DNA from: DATARH01 sp035550515
Lineage (GTDB): Bacteria > Pseudomonadota > Alphaproteobacteria > ATCC43930 > CGMCC-115725
DNA: 64,000 nucleotides
Direction: 5' to 3'
NCBI GenBank assembly: GCA_035550515.1
Contig: DASZOZ010000007.1
Location: 1-64,000 of the forward strand
Part shown: piece after piece, positions 47,366 to 55,520 of the stretch
How the letters are laid out: every line of letters begins with the position of its first letter
Position numbering within the stretch: position 1 is the stretch's first letter
Notes under the pieces: model-generated
What the model saw: the letters and a program-made list of their open reading frames with translations, nothing else
The model's database searches: none
What the model was told of the DNA's origin: nothing
Program-made: the position numbers and the translations under genes

Positions 47366-47779
47366 TTACGTTCCGAGGAGCGCGACGCCCAGCGATTCTG
47401 CGGCGGTGCGCAACGCGCCATCCAGTGAGGCGAGGGGCAGGACCCGCCGGTAAGCCAGCTCCAAATAGGCGGCGTCATAGCTCGACAAGCCGTACCGCGC
47501 CGCCAGGCCGGCTGTCTCCGACCACGCTTGCGAAGCCGTGTCGGTGTCGATGGTGACGGGCAGCGCCCGAAGGAATCCCATAAGCCGTTGCCGCCGGACC
47601 GGGTCGAGACGGCCCCGTCGCTCGGCGGCGAGCAGCGCGTTTACGGCCTCCAGCGGCCACAACGCGGGCGCGACGGCGCCGGTTTCGGCAACGCGCTGCA
47701 AAAGGGCGAGGGTCGCCGGGGTTTGTTCGTCCTCGAAACACCAGGCGATCGCTATGGAGTTGTCGAGGACAAAGCTCAC
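47366..47779 (-). CDS. PIN-domain toxin (VapC-like)
   Basis: A 137-residue PIN protein. FVLDNSIAIAWCFEDEQTP holds the first acid, LWPLEAVNALLAAERRGR the second, and SSYDAAYLELAYRRVLPLAS and LDGAL the last ones. It follows and overlaps the antitoxin gene by four bases. It should be a ribonuclease toxin of a Phd/VapC-type pair. Confidence 0.88.
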   Translation of the reverse strand: MSFVLDNSIAIAWCFEDEQTPATLALLQRVAETGAVAPALWPLEAVNALLAAERRGRLDPVRRQRLMGFLRALPVTIDTDTASQAWSETAGLAARYGLSSYDAAYLELAYRRVLPLASLDGALRTAAESLGVALLGT

Positions 47780-48018
47780 GAGCGGCCTGCTTCGATGAGG
47801 TCCTTGATCTTGAGCCCGCCGAGGACGAGGCCGCGGCTGGTCTCGATGAGACCGGCGGCGGCGCGGCGAGCCTTCTCGCGGTCGAACCTGTCATCGGCTG
47901 GGACAAGTTTGGCGATGGCCTTGCCGCGACGGGTGATCACGACCTGTTCGCCGTGTTCGACCATGTCCAACAGCGACCCCAGTCTGTTCTTGGCCTCAAA
48001 AGCTCCTACTTGATGCAT
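47776..48018 (-). CDS. Phd/YefM-type antitoxin
   Basis: An 80-residue protein. MHQVGAFEAKNRLGSLLDMV and EHGEQVVITRRGKAIAKLVP are the Phd/YefM DNA-binding fold. The remainder (REKARRAAAGLIETSR and onward) would wrap the PIN toxin. An AT-rich palindrome lies 16-31 bases upstream of the start and is the likely operator. Confidence 0.88.
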   Translation of the reverse strand: MHQVGAFEAKNRLGSLLDMVEHGEQVVITRRGKAIAKLVPADDRFDREKARRAAAGLIETSRGLVLGGLKIKDLIEAGRS

Positions 48019-48033
48019 TTGTCCGCCTTCAAG

Positions 48034-48049
48034 CTAGCTTAATAGCTAG
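48034..48049. promoter_or_regulatory. Palindromic operator of the Phd/PIN pair
   Basis: CTAGCT-TAAT-AGCTAG is a perfect 16-bp palindrome upstream of the antitoxin start. It is unusually AT-rich for this DNA and overlaps a plausible -10 region. It fits autoregulation by the antitoxin. Confidence 0.55.
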
Positions 48050-48238
48050 ACTGTTGTCTTGCGGGCGGTCTGTCAATGCCTCGGCGCTTGCCAAATTCGC
48101 CGCCAGCCCTTACGTAAGCGCGGCAAACCTCACGCAGGACCGCGGCGCCGTCGGTGGCGGCGCTCGCTCCGGTGTCGCCGAGGGCTGGGCCCGACAGCGA
48201 TGACTCCTGCGGCGGCTGAACCGGAAAAGGATGTGACG

Positions 48239-49096
48239 ATGGCTCTTCCCGAGTACTCGATGCGCCAGCTGTTGGAGGCCGGTGTTCATTTCGGCCACCA
48301 CACGCGGCGCTGGAACCCGAAGATGGCGCCCTACATCTTCGGCGTCCGCAACGGCATTCACATTATCGACCTCGAACAGACCGTGCCGATGCTGCGGCAG
48401 GGGCTCGAGGCGGTGCGCGAGGTCGTGGCCGGCGGCGGCCGCGTGCTGCTGGTCGGCACCAAGCGGCAGGCGCAGGACGCGATCGCCGAGGCCGCCAAAC
48501 GCTGCGGCCAGTATTACGTCAACTACCGTTGGCTCGGCGGCATGCTGACCAACTTCAAGACCATCTCGCAGTCGATCAAACGGCTGCGCGAGGTCGAGGA
48601 GCGGGTGGCCCAGGAAAATACCGGGCTCACCAAGCGCGAGCTGCTGGAGCTGACCCGCGACCACGACAAGCTGGAACGCGCGCTCGGCGGCATCAAGGAC
48701 ATGGGCGGGCTGCCCGACATCCTCGTGGTGATCGACACCAACAAGGAGGCCATCGCGGTGGCCGAGGCGAACACGCTGCGCATCCCGGTGGTGGCAATCC
48801 TCGATTCGAATTCGGACCCCGCCGGCATCGCCTATCCGATCCCCGGCAACGATGATGCCATGCGCGCCATCCACCTTTACTGTGACCTGTTCGCCGGCGC
48901 GGTGCTCGACGGGCTGCAGGCCGAGCTGGCGGCGTCGGGCATCGATATCGGCGCGCGCGCGCAGGCGCCCGACGAGGCCACGGCCCTCGACGGCATGGAT
49001 GAGCGCGGCGACCAGGAGGTTGACGGCGAGCCGCTGCCGACCATGGACGAGGCGCTGGAGCGCGAAACGGCCGGCAGCGCGGAAGCAAGGGCTTAG
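48239..49096 (+). CDS. rpsB: 30S ribosomal protein S2
   Basis: The ATG at 48239 gives 285 residues. YSMRQLLEAGVHFGHHTRRW at the start, VLLVGTKRQAQDAIAEAAKR, YYVNYRWLGGMLTNFKTI and LPDILVVIDTNKEAIAVAEA are conserved. An acidic tail after residue 240 (AQAPDEATALDGMDERGDQE) is longer than in E. coli, as in many alphaproteobacteria. First gene of the translation and envelope cluster. Confidence 0.97.
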   Translation: MALPEYSMRQLLEAGVHFGHHTRRWNPKMAPYIFGVRNGIHIIDLEQTVPMLRQGLEAVREVVAGGGRVLLVGTKRQAQDAIAEAAKRCGQYYVNYRWLGGMLTNFKTISQSIKRLREVEERVAQENTGLTKRELLELTRDHDKLERALGGIKDMGGLPDILVVIDTNKEAIAVAEANTLRIPVVAILDSNSDPAGIAYPIPGNDDAMRAIHLYCDLFAGAVLDGLQAELAASGIDIGARAQAPDEATALDGMDERGDQEVDGEPLPTMDEALERETAGSAEARA

Positions 49097-49134
49097 CCGC
49101 CAAGGGCTTAGCCGCTAGACAAGAGGATAAGGCG

Positions 49135-50061
49135 ATGGCGGAGATTACGGCCGCGCTGGTCAAGGAATTACGCGACAAGACCGGCGCCGGGATGATGGAT
49201 TGCAAGCGCGCTCTCGGCGATACCGCGGGCGATATCGAGGCCGCGGTCGACTGGCTGCGCAAGAAGGGCCTGGCGGTGGCGGCGAAGAAGGCCGGCCGCG
49301 TCGCGGCCGAAGGGCTGGTCGGCGTCGCGACGGCGGACAGGGCGGGCGCCGTCGTCGAGGTCAATTCCGAAACCGACTTCGTCGCGCGCAACGAGCTGTT
49401 CCAGAATTTCGTGCGCGCCGTGGCCGAGCTCGCGGTCAAGGCCGACCGCGACATCGAGGCGCTGAAATCGGCGTCGTTCGCCGGCAACGGCAAGACCGTC
49501 GAGGGCGAGCTCAACGACCTGATCGGCCGCATCGGCGAGAACATGGTGCTGCGCCGCGTGGCGCGGCTGGCGGTCGGCCAGGGCCACGTCGCCTCCTACG
49601 TGCATAATGCGGTCTCGCCGGGGCTCGGCAAGATCGGTGTGCTGGTGGCGCTGGAGTCGGCGGCGGCCGAGGATGTGCTGGCCCCGCTGGGCCGCCAGCT
49701 GGCGATGCATGTCGCGGCGGCAAACCCGCTTTACCTCGACCGCGGCTCGGTGCCGGCCGCGGCGCTCGAACGCGAGCGCGCCATCCTGCGCGACCAGGCC
49801 GGCTCGACCGGCAAATCGGCCGATATCGTCGAGAAGATGGTCGAGGGCCGGCTGCGCAAATTCTACGAGGATTCGGTGCTGCTCGATCAGGTCTACGTCA
49901 TCGACGGCGAGAATCGGGTCGGCAAGGTGGTCGAGGCGGCGGCGAAATCCGCCGGCACGCCGATCGCCATCGCCGCCTTCGTGCGCTTCCAACTGGGCGA
50001 GGGGATCGACCGCCCGACCACCGACCTCGCCGCCGAGGTGGCCGCCCAACTGGCCGGCTGA
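49135..50061 (+). CDS. tsf: Elongation factor Ts
   Basis: A 308-residue protein. LVKELRDKTGAGMMDCKRAL at the start, VEVNSETDFVARNELFQNFV near residue 76, and FYEDSVLLDQVYVIDGENRV near the end are diagnostic. It is the nucleotide exchange factor of EF-Tu. It follows rpsB by 38 bases. Confidence 0.97.
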   Translation: MAEITAALVKELRDKTGAGMMDCKRALGDTAGDIEAAVDWLRKKGLAVAAKKAGRVAAEGLVGVATADRAGAVVEVNSETDFVARNELFQNFVRAVAELAVKADRDIEALKSASFAGNGKTVEGELNDLIGRIGENMVLRRVARLAVGQGHVASYVHNAVSPGLGKIGVLVALESAAAEDVLAPLGRQLAMHVAAANPLYLDRGSVPAAALERERAILRDQAGSTGKSADIVEKMVEGRLRKFYEDSVLLDQVYVIDGENRVGKVVEAAAKSAGTPIAIAAFVRFQLGEGIDRPTTDLAAEVAAQLAG

Positions 50062-50090
50062 TCAGGCGGCAGGCGGCCGAAATCCGCCGT

Positions 50091-50109
50091 CCCCGGCCCA
50101 AGGCCGGGG
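50091..50109. repeat. Short GC-rich palindrome between tsf and pyrH
   Basis: Arms CCCCGGCC and GGCCGGGG surround CAA, followed by ATGACG. It is in the 148-base gap between tsf and pyrH and is similar to the palindrome at 22998-23017. No T-run follows, so it is not a typical terminator. Confidence 0.6.
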
Positions 50110-50209
50110 ATGACGCCGGCACGGCACCGAAACCCGGTGCGGTCGCGCCGCTTTCGTGTATCTTGTGCGCGCCCGCGGGACGGGCGCCAAGGCCGGATGC
50201 GCCAGGCTC

Positions 50210-50932
50210 ATGCCAGCCGATCTCAAATACCGTCGCGTGCTGCTGAAGATCTCCGGCGAGGGGTTGATGGGCGAGCGCGACTACGGCCTCGACCCGGCCG
50301 TCGTCAGACGCATTGCCGAGGAGATTCAATCGGTCCACGCGCTCGGGGCCGAGGTTTGCGTGGTGATCGGCGGCGGCAACATCTTTCGCGGCGTGCAGGG
50401 CGCGGCCGTCGGCATGGAGCGCGCCTCGGCCGACAACATGGGGATGCTGGCGACGGTCATCAACTCGCTGGCGATGCAGAACGAGCTGGAGCGGCATGGC
50501 ATCGCGACGCGGGTGCAGTCGGCGATCTCGATGCAGTCGATCTGCGAGCCGTACATCCGCCGGCGCGCCATCCGCCACCTGGAAAAGGGGCGGGTGGTGA
50601 TCTTCGGCGCCGGCACCGGCAACCCGTTCTTCACCACCGACACCGCGGCGGCCTTGCGCGCCTCGGAGATGGGGTGCAACGCCTTGCTGAAGGCGACCAA
50701 GGTCGACGGCGTCTACGACGCCGACCCGCACCGGGTCAGCGGCGCAAAACGGTTCGACCGGCTGACCTATCACGACGTGCTGGCGCGCGACCTTCAGGTG
50801 ATGGACGCGGCGGCGGTGTCGCTGGCGCGCGAGAACCGCATCCCGATCCTCGTGTTTTCGATTTTCGAGCCCGGCGGCTTTGCCCAGGTCGTGCGGGGGA
50901 GGGGCCGGTTCACCATCGTCGAGGATGATTAG
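50210..50932 (+). CDS. pyrH: Uridylate kinase
   Basis: The ATG at 50210 gives 240 residues. YRRVLLKISGEGLMGERDYG at the start, VCVVIGGGNIFRGVQGAAV, IFGAGTGNPFFTTDTAAAL and LLKATKVDGVYDADP mark UMP kinase of the amino-acid kinase fold. It makes UDP from UMP. Confidence 0.97.
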   Translation: MPADLKYRRVLLKISGEGLMGERDYGLDPAVVRRIAEEIQSVHALGAEVCVVIGGGNIFRGVQGAAVGMERASADNMGMLATVINSLAMQNELERHGIATRVQSAISMQSICEPYIRRRAIRHLEKGRVVIFGAGTGNPFFTTDTAAALRASEMGCNALLKATKVDGVYDADPHRVSGAKRFDRLTYHDVLARDLQVMDAAAVSLARENRIPILVFSIFEPGGFAQVVRGRGRFTIVEDD

Positions 50933-50991
50933 CGACCGCGAAAAAGCCAAAATCAGGGGACAAACCCACGGACAGGCACAGGGAAACAGTC

Positions 50992-51552
50992 ATGGCGGAC
51001 GATGCATTACTAAAGGATATGCGGCGGCGCATGGACGGCGCGCTCGAGGCGCTGCGCAAGGAATTTGCCGGGCTGCGCACCGGGCGGGCCTCGACCGGGA
51101 TGCTGGAGCCGGTGACGGTCGACGCCTATGGCAGCGCGGTGCCGCTCAACCAGGTCGCCAACATCAACGTTCCGGAGCCTCGGCTGATTACCGTCAATGT
51201 CTGGGACCGCACCATGGTCAAGGCGGTCGACAAGGCGATCCGCGAGGCGGGCCTCGGCCTCAACCCGCAAACCGAAGGGCAGACGATTCGCGTGCCGATC
51301 CCCGACCTCAACGAGGAGCGGCGGCGCGAACTGACCAAGGTCGCCGCGAAATACGCCGAGGCAGCGCGGGTCTCGGTGCGCAATGTGCGGCGCGACGGCA
51401 TCGAGACGCTGCGCAGGCAGCAAAAGGGCGGCGAGATTTCGCAGGACGAGGAAAAGAAACTGGAGCGCGAGATCCAGCACCTGACCGACGACCATATCAA
51501 GCGCGTCGACGAGACCTTGGCGCAAAAGGATAAGGAAATCCTCCAGGTCTGA
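50992..51552 (+). CDS. frr: Ribosome recycling factor
   Basis: A 186-residue protein. MRRRMDGALEALRKEFAGLR, TGRASTGMLEPVTVDAYGSA, VNVWDRTMVKAVDKAIREAG and RRRELTKVAAKYAEAARVSV are the family blocks. It splits ribosomes after termination. Its stop overlaps the uppS start as TGATG. Confidence 0.97.
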   Translation: MADDALLKDMRRRMDGALEALRKEFAGLRTGRASTGMLEPVTVDAYGSAVPLNQVANINVPEPRLITVNVWDRTMVKAVDKAIREAGLGLNPQTEGQTIRVPIPDLNEERRRELTKVAAKYAEAARVSVRNVRRDGIETLRRQQKGGEISQDEEKKLEREIQHLTDDHIKRVDETLAQKDKEILQV

Positions 51553-52283
51553 TGAGTTCGAAGATTCCTACGCCGCCGCTGCCGCGGCACATCGCGATCA
51601 TCATGGACGGCAACGGCCGCTGGGCGCAGGCCCGCGGCCTGCCGCGCATTGCCGGGCATCGCCGCGGCGCCGAGGCGGTGCGGCGGACGTTGACCGCCGC
51701 GAGCGAGTTCGGCATCCCCTATCTGACGCTGTTCGGTTTCTCTTCGGAGAATTGGAAGCGGCCGCTCGCCGAGGTGGACGACCTCATGGGGCTGCTGCGC
51801 CATTATTTGCGCGGCGAGATCGCCGAGCTGCACCGCAATGGCGTGCGCTTGCGCGTCATCGGCGACCGGGCGCGCCTCGCCCCCGACATCGTCACGCTGA
51901 TCGCCAATGCGGAGGAGCTGACCCGGGCTAACGGCGGGGTCAACCTGACGATCGCGCTGTCTTACGGCGGCCGGGCCGAGATCATCGCGGCGATGCGCGT
52001 GCTCGCCGCGAAGGCCGCCGGCGGCGAGATCTGCCCCGACGAGATCGACGAAGCGGTCATCGCCCGGCACCTGTTCACCGCGGATATTCCCGACCCCGAC
52101 CTGCTCGTCCGCACCAGCGGCGAGCAGCGCATCAGCAATTTTCTGCTGTGGCAATGCGCCTATGCCGAGCTGGTGTTCACCAAGACGCTGTGGCCGGATT
52201 TCGGCCGCGCCGACCTGGAACAGGCGATCGCCGATTACGGCGGGCGCGAACGGCGTTACGGGGCGTCGATTGGGTCCCGCTGA
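51552..52283 (+). CDS. uppS: Undecaprenyl diphosphate synthase
   Basis: A 243-residue cis-prenyltransferase. HIAIIMDGNGRWAQARGLPR with the catalytic Asp opens the protein. GHRRGAEAVRRTLTAA, TLFGFSSENWKRP, and the C-terminal DLLVRTSGEQRISNFLLWQC follow. It makes the C55 lipid carrier for peptidoglycan and O-antigen. Confidence 0.97.
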   Translation: MSSKIPTPPLPRHIAIIMDGNGRWAQARGLPRIAGHRRGAEAVRRTLTAASEFGIPYLTLFGFSSENWKRPLAEVDDLMGLLRHYLRGEIAELHRNGVRLRVIGDRARLAPDIVTLIANAEELTRANGGVNLTIALSYGGRAEIIAAMRVLAAKAAGGEICPDEIDEAVIARHLFTADIPDPDLLVRTSGEQRISNFLLWQCAYAELVFTKTLWPDFGRADLEQAIADYGGRERRYGASIGSR

Positions 52284-53103
52284 GCCGAGCGGATCCAACA
52301 CAGGGGCGCTGCGGCTGCGGATTCTCTCGGCGCTGGTTCTGGCGCCGCTGCCGATCATCGCCATCTGGTTCGGCGGCGTGTTGCTCGCGGCGCTGACGCT
52401 GGCCGCGGCGGTGATCATGGCCTGGGAGTGGGGCCGCCTGTGCAGCGACGCGGTGAGCCGGAATGCGGCGGCGGTGTTGATCGGCGGCGTTGCGGTTTCG
52501 GTCGCCGCGGCGGCGCTGTGGGGGCTCGCGGCGGGCACACTGCTCGCGCTCGCCGGGGCGGTCATCGTGTGGTGGGTCGCGCTGCATTGCCACGCGGCCG
52601 CGCCGCTCTGGCTGGCCGCAGGTGCCCTGTGGGTCGCACTGCCCTGCGTCATCCTGCTGTGGCTGGTGCAAGGCGGCGGCGCCGGCCGCGGCACGCTGTT
52701 CTGGATGTTCGCGGTGGTCTGGGCAACCGATATCGGCGCCTTTGTGGTCGGCCGCCGGCTGGGCGGCCCGCTGCTGGCGCCGCGCTGGAGCCCGCGCAAG
52801 ACCTGGGCCGGCCTGATCGGCGGGGTCGCCTGTGCGGCGCTGGCCGGCTGGGCCGTCGCGGGCGCGTTCGGTGCAACCACGGCGCTACCGCTGGTGTTAA
52901 TCAGCGCGGGACTTGCGATCGTCGAGCAATTCGGTGATCTTGCAGAATCCGTGGCCAAGCGAAGGTTTGGCGTGAAAGACGCAAGCGGCCTCATCCCTGG
53001 ACACGGCGGCCTGCTGGACCGGCTCGACGGCCTGCTGGCCGTGATCCCCGCGGTGGCCTTGCTGTTGCTTTTCGGCGGTGGAAGCGTGCTGACATGGCAG
53101 TGA
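52270..53103 (+). CDS. cdsA: Phosphatidate cytidylyltransferase
   Basis: The best initiator is a TTG at 52270, overlapping uppS by 14 bases; this gives 277 residues. There is no ATG or GTG before the first membrane helix (LRILSALVLAPLPIIAIW). About eight membrane segments follow. The signature lies in ASGLIPGHGGLLDRLDGLLA at the C-terminus, with SPRKTWAGLIGG before it. It makes CDP-diacylglycerol for phospholipid synthesis. Confidence 0.92.
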   Translation: MGPAEPSGSNTGALRLRILSALVLAPLPIIAIWFGGVLLAALTLAAAVIMAWEWGRLCSDAVSRNAAAVLIGGVAVSVAAAALWGLAAGTLLALAGAVIVWWVALHCHAAAPLWLAAGALWVALPCVILLWLVQGGGAGRGTLFWMFAVVWATDIGAFVVGRRLGGPLLAPRWSPRKTWAGLIGGVACAALAGWAVAGAFGATTALPLVLISAGLAIVEQFGDLAESVAKRRFGVKDASGLIPGHGGLLDRLDGLLAVIPAVALLLLFGGGSVLTWQ

Positions 53104-54326
53104 CCGCGCTCAATCGCGCCGAGGCAGCGGTTTTCAAGCCGCGGCGCATCACCATCCTCGGCTCGACGGGGTCGATCGGCCACAGCACGATCGATCTGCT
53201 GTTGCGCAACCGCGACGGATTCTCCGTCGAGGCGGTGACGGCCAACCGCAACGCGATACGCCTCGCCGAGCAGGCGCGCCAGCTCGGCGCGCGGTTCGCG
53301 GCGGTTGCCGACCCGGCCGAATACGGCGCGCTCAAGGATGCGCTGGCCGGCTCGGGGATCGAGGCGGCGAGCGGCCCTCAGGCGCTGATCGAAGCGGCGG
53401 AGCGGCCGGCCGACATGGTGATGGCCGGCATCGTCGGCTCGGCCGGGCTGGGGCCGACGCTGGCCGCGGTGCGGCATGGCCGGCTGGTCGCGTTCGCCAA
53501 CAAGGAAGTGCTGGTCTGCGCCGGCAGTCTCTTTATGCAGGAGGTCGCGGCCCACGGCGCCACGCTGCTGCCGGTCGACAGCGAGCACAACGCGATCTGG
53601 CAGTGCTTCGATTTCGAGCGGGTCGAGGGCATCGAGAAGATCACCTTGACGTGCAGTGGCGGCCCGTTCCGCGAAAAGAGCGTCGAGGCGATGCGCGTGG
53701 CCACTGTAAAGCAGGCCGTCGCCCATCCCACCTGGAACATGGGCGCGAAAATCTCGATCGACTCGGCGACGCTGATGAACAAGGGCCTGGAGATCATCGA
53801 GGCGCACCACCTGTTCAGGCTGCCGTCCGATCGGATCGACGTGGTCATCCATCCGCAATCGGTGATCCACGGGCTGGTGACGTATCACGACGGCTCGGTG
53901 CTGGCGCATATGGGGACCCCGGACATGCGCACGCCGATCGCTTACGTGCTCGGCTGGCCGGGCCGCACCGCGGCGCCGATGCAGCGCCTCGACCTCGCGG
54001 CGGTCGGCCGGCTGACCTTCGAGCCGCCCGACCCCGAGCGGTTTCCGGCGTTGCGGCTGGCGCGGCAGGCGCTGTTGCAGGGCGGCGGCACACCGACGGT
54101 GCTCAACGCCGCGAACGAGACCGCGGTCAGTGCCTTTATCGACGAGCGCATCGGCTTTCTCGATATCGCCGCGATCGTCGAGGAGACGCTGGCTGCCATG
54201 CCGGTCGGGCCGCTTGCTTCGCTCGACGACGTACACGATATAGACCGCGAAGCCCGGGCGCTGGCGGCCGAGCTGGCCGCGCGGCGCGCGCGAAACGACC
54301 CCGCCGCAAGCACGGATTTGCGATGA
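53094..54326 (+). CDS. dxr: 1-deoxy-D-xylulose 5-phosphate reductoisomerase
   Basis: A 410-residue protein overlapping cdsA by 10 bases. RRITILGSTGSIGHSTIDLL is the NADPH-binding start. LVAFANKEVLVCAGSLFM, LPVDSEHNAIWQCFDFERVE and TWNMGAKISIDSATLMNKGL form the active site. It is the second step of the MEP isoprenoid pathway and feeds UppS. Confidence 0.97.
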   Translation: MAVTALNRAEAAVFKPRRITILGSTGSIGHSTIDLLLRNRDGFSVEAVTANRNAIRLAEQARQLGARFAAVADPAEYGALKDALAGSGIEAASGPQALIEAAERPADMVMAGIVGSAGLGPTLAAVRHGRLVAFANKEVLVCAGSLFMQEVAAHGATLLPVDSEHNAIWQCFDFERVEGIEKITLTCSGGPFREKSVEAMRVATVKQAVAHPTWNMGAKISIDSATLMNKGLEIIEAHHLFRLPSDRIDVVIHPQSVIHGLVTYHDGSVLAHMGTPDMRTPIAYVLGWPGRTAAPMQRLDLAAVGRLTFEPPDPERFPALRLARQALLQGGGTPTVLNAANETAVSAFIDERIGFLDIAAIVEETLAAMPVGPLASLDDVHDIDREARALAAELAARRARNDPAASTDLR

Positions 54327-55471
54327 GCTATCTGACACCGTTTGTTCACGGCGGGGTGTGGTACGTCGGCATCTTTCTGGTGGTGCTGACCGTTCTCGTC
54401 TTCGTCCACGAGCTCGGCCACTACCTGATCGCGCGCCGCAGCGGCGTGCGGATCGAGGTTTTTTCGATCGGTTTCGGCCCGGAATTGTTCGGCTGGTACG
54501 ACCGCGCCGGCACGCGGTGGAAATTCAGCGCGATGCCGCTGGGCGGCTACGTCAAGATGTTCGGCGACAGCGACCCGAGTTCGAGCCTCGGGATCACCCG
54601 GCTCGGCGAGCTGACCGCCGCCGAGCGCCAGGTTTCCTTCCATCACAAGCGCCTGTCGCAGCGCGCGGCGATCGTCGGCGGCGGCCCGCTGGCCAATTTC
54701 ATCTTCGCGATTTTGATCCTGGCGATGCTTTTCGCCACTTACGGGCAACCGTTCACGCCGGCCGATGTCGGACAGGTGCAGGCCGGAAGCGCGGCCGAGA
54801 AGGGCGGCATCAAGGTCGGCGACACGATCGTCAACATCAACGGCAGCGTGATCTCGCGCTTTGAGGACGTTCAGCAGATCGTCCGCTTCAATCCCGGCGA
54901 GCCGATGACGATCCAGGTGCGCCGGGACGGCCAGGTGGTCACGCTGCACGTCACCCCGGCGCGCACCGAGATGACCGACCGCTTCGGCAACCGCCACGAG
55001 ATCGGCCTGCTGGGCATCGGCCGCAGCGGGGTTGAATACGTCAAGCGCAACCCGCTTGCCGCGGTCGGGCAGGCGTTTAGCGAGACCTGGAACCTGTCGG
55101 TCTCGACGCTGCAGGCGATGTGGCAGATTGTCATCGGCACGCGCGCGAGCGACGAGCTCGGCGGGCCGCTGCGCATCGCGCAAATGTCGGGCGAAGTTGC
55201 CGAAGGCGGGATCGTGCCGCTTTTGTGGTTCATGTCGGTTCTGTCGATAAATCTCGGCTTGATCAATCTCTTCCCGGTGCCGGTGCTTGACGGGGGGCAC
55301 CTGCTGTTCTATGCCGCTGAAGCGATTCGCGGAAAACCGCTGGGCCAGCGCGCGCAGGAATACGGTTTCCGGATCGGATTGGCCCTGGTGTTGACGCTGA
55401 TGGTGTTCGCCACCTGGAACGATCTGGTCCACCTGCGGATTGTGGAGTTCGTGAAAGGCCTTGTGACCTGA
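54323..55471 (+). CDS. rseP: RIP metalloprotease RseP
   Basis: The ATG at 54323 overlaps the dxr stop and gives 382 residues. The zinc motif HELGH lies in VLVFVHELGHYLIARRSGVR. There is one PDZ domain at about 125-200 (GQVQAGSAAEKGGIKVGDTI). The third metal ligand is in NLFPVPVLDGGHLLFY. It cleaves membrane-embedded anti-sigma factors and remnant signal peptides. Confidence 0.96.
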   Translation: MSYLTPFVHGGVWYVGIFLVVLTVLVFVHELGHYLIARRSGVRIEVFSIGFGPELFGWYDRAGTRWKFSAMPLGGYVKMFGDSDPSSSLGITRLGELTAAERQVSFHHKRLSQRAAIVGGGPLANFIFAILILAMLFATYGQPFTPADVGQVQAGSAAEKGGIKVGDTIVNINGSVISRFEDVQQIVRFNPGEPMTIQVRRDGQVVTLHVTPARTEMTDRFGNRHEIGLLGIGRSGVEYVKRNPLAAVGQAFSETWNLSVSTLQAMWQIVIGTRASDELGGPLRIAQMSGEVAEGGIVPLLWFMSVLSINLGLINLFPVPVLDGGHLLFYAAEAIRGKPLGQRAQEYGFRIGLALVLTLMVFATWNDLVHLRIVEFVKGLVT

Positions 55472-55520
55472 GGCTTGGGCCGGGTCGATCACGGGGCAAA
55501 ACAAGACTTGGGGTGGGGTC

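Noticed and set aside
51126..54338. 1070-codon minus-strand ORF across frr to dxr
   Set aside because: It spans five well-supported genes on the other strand and has no recognisable domain, so it is a GC-driven open frame.
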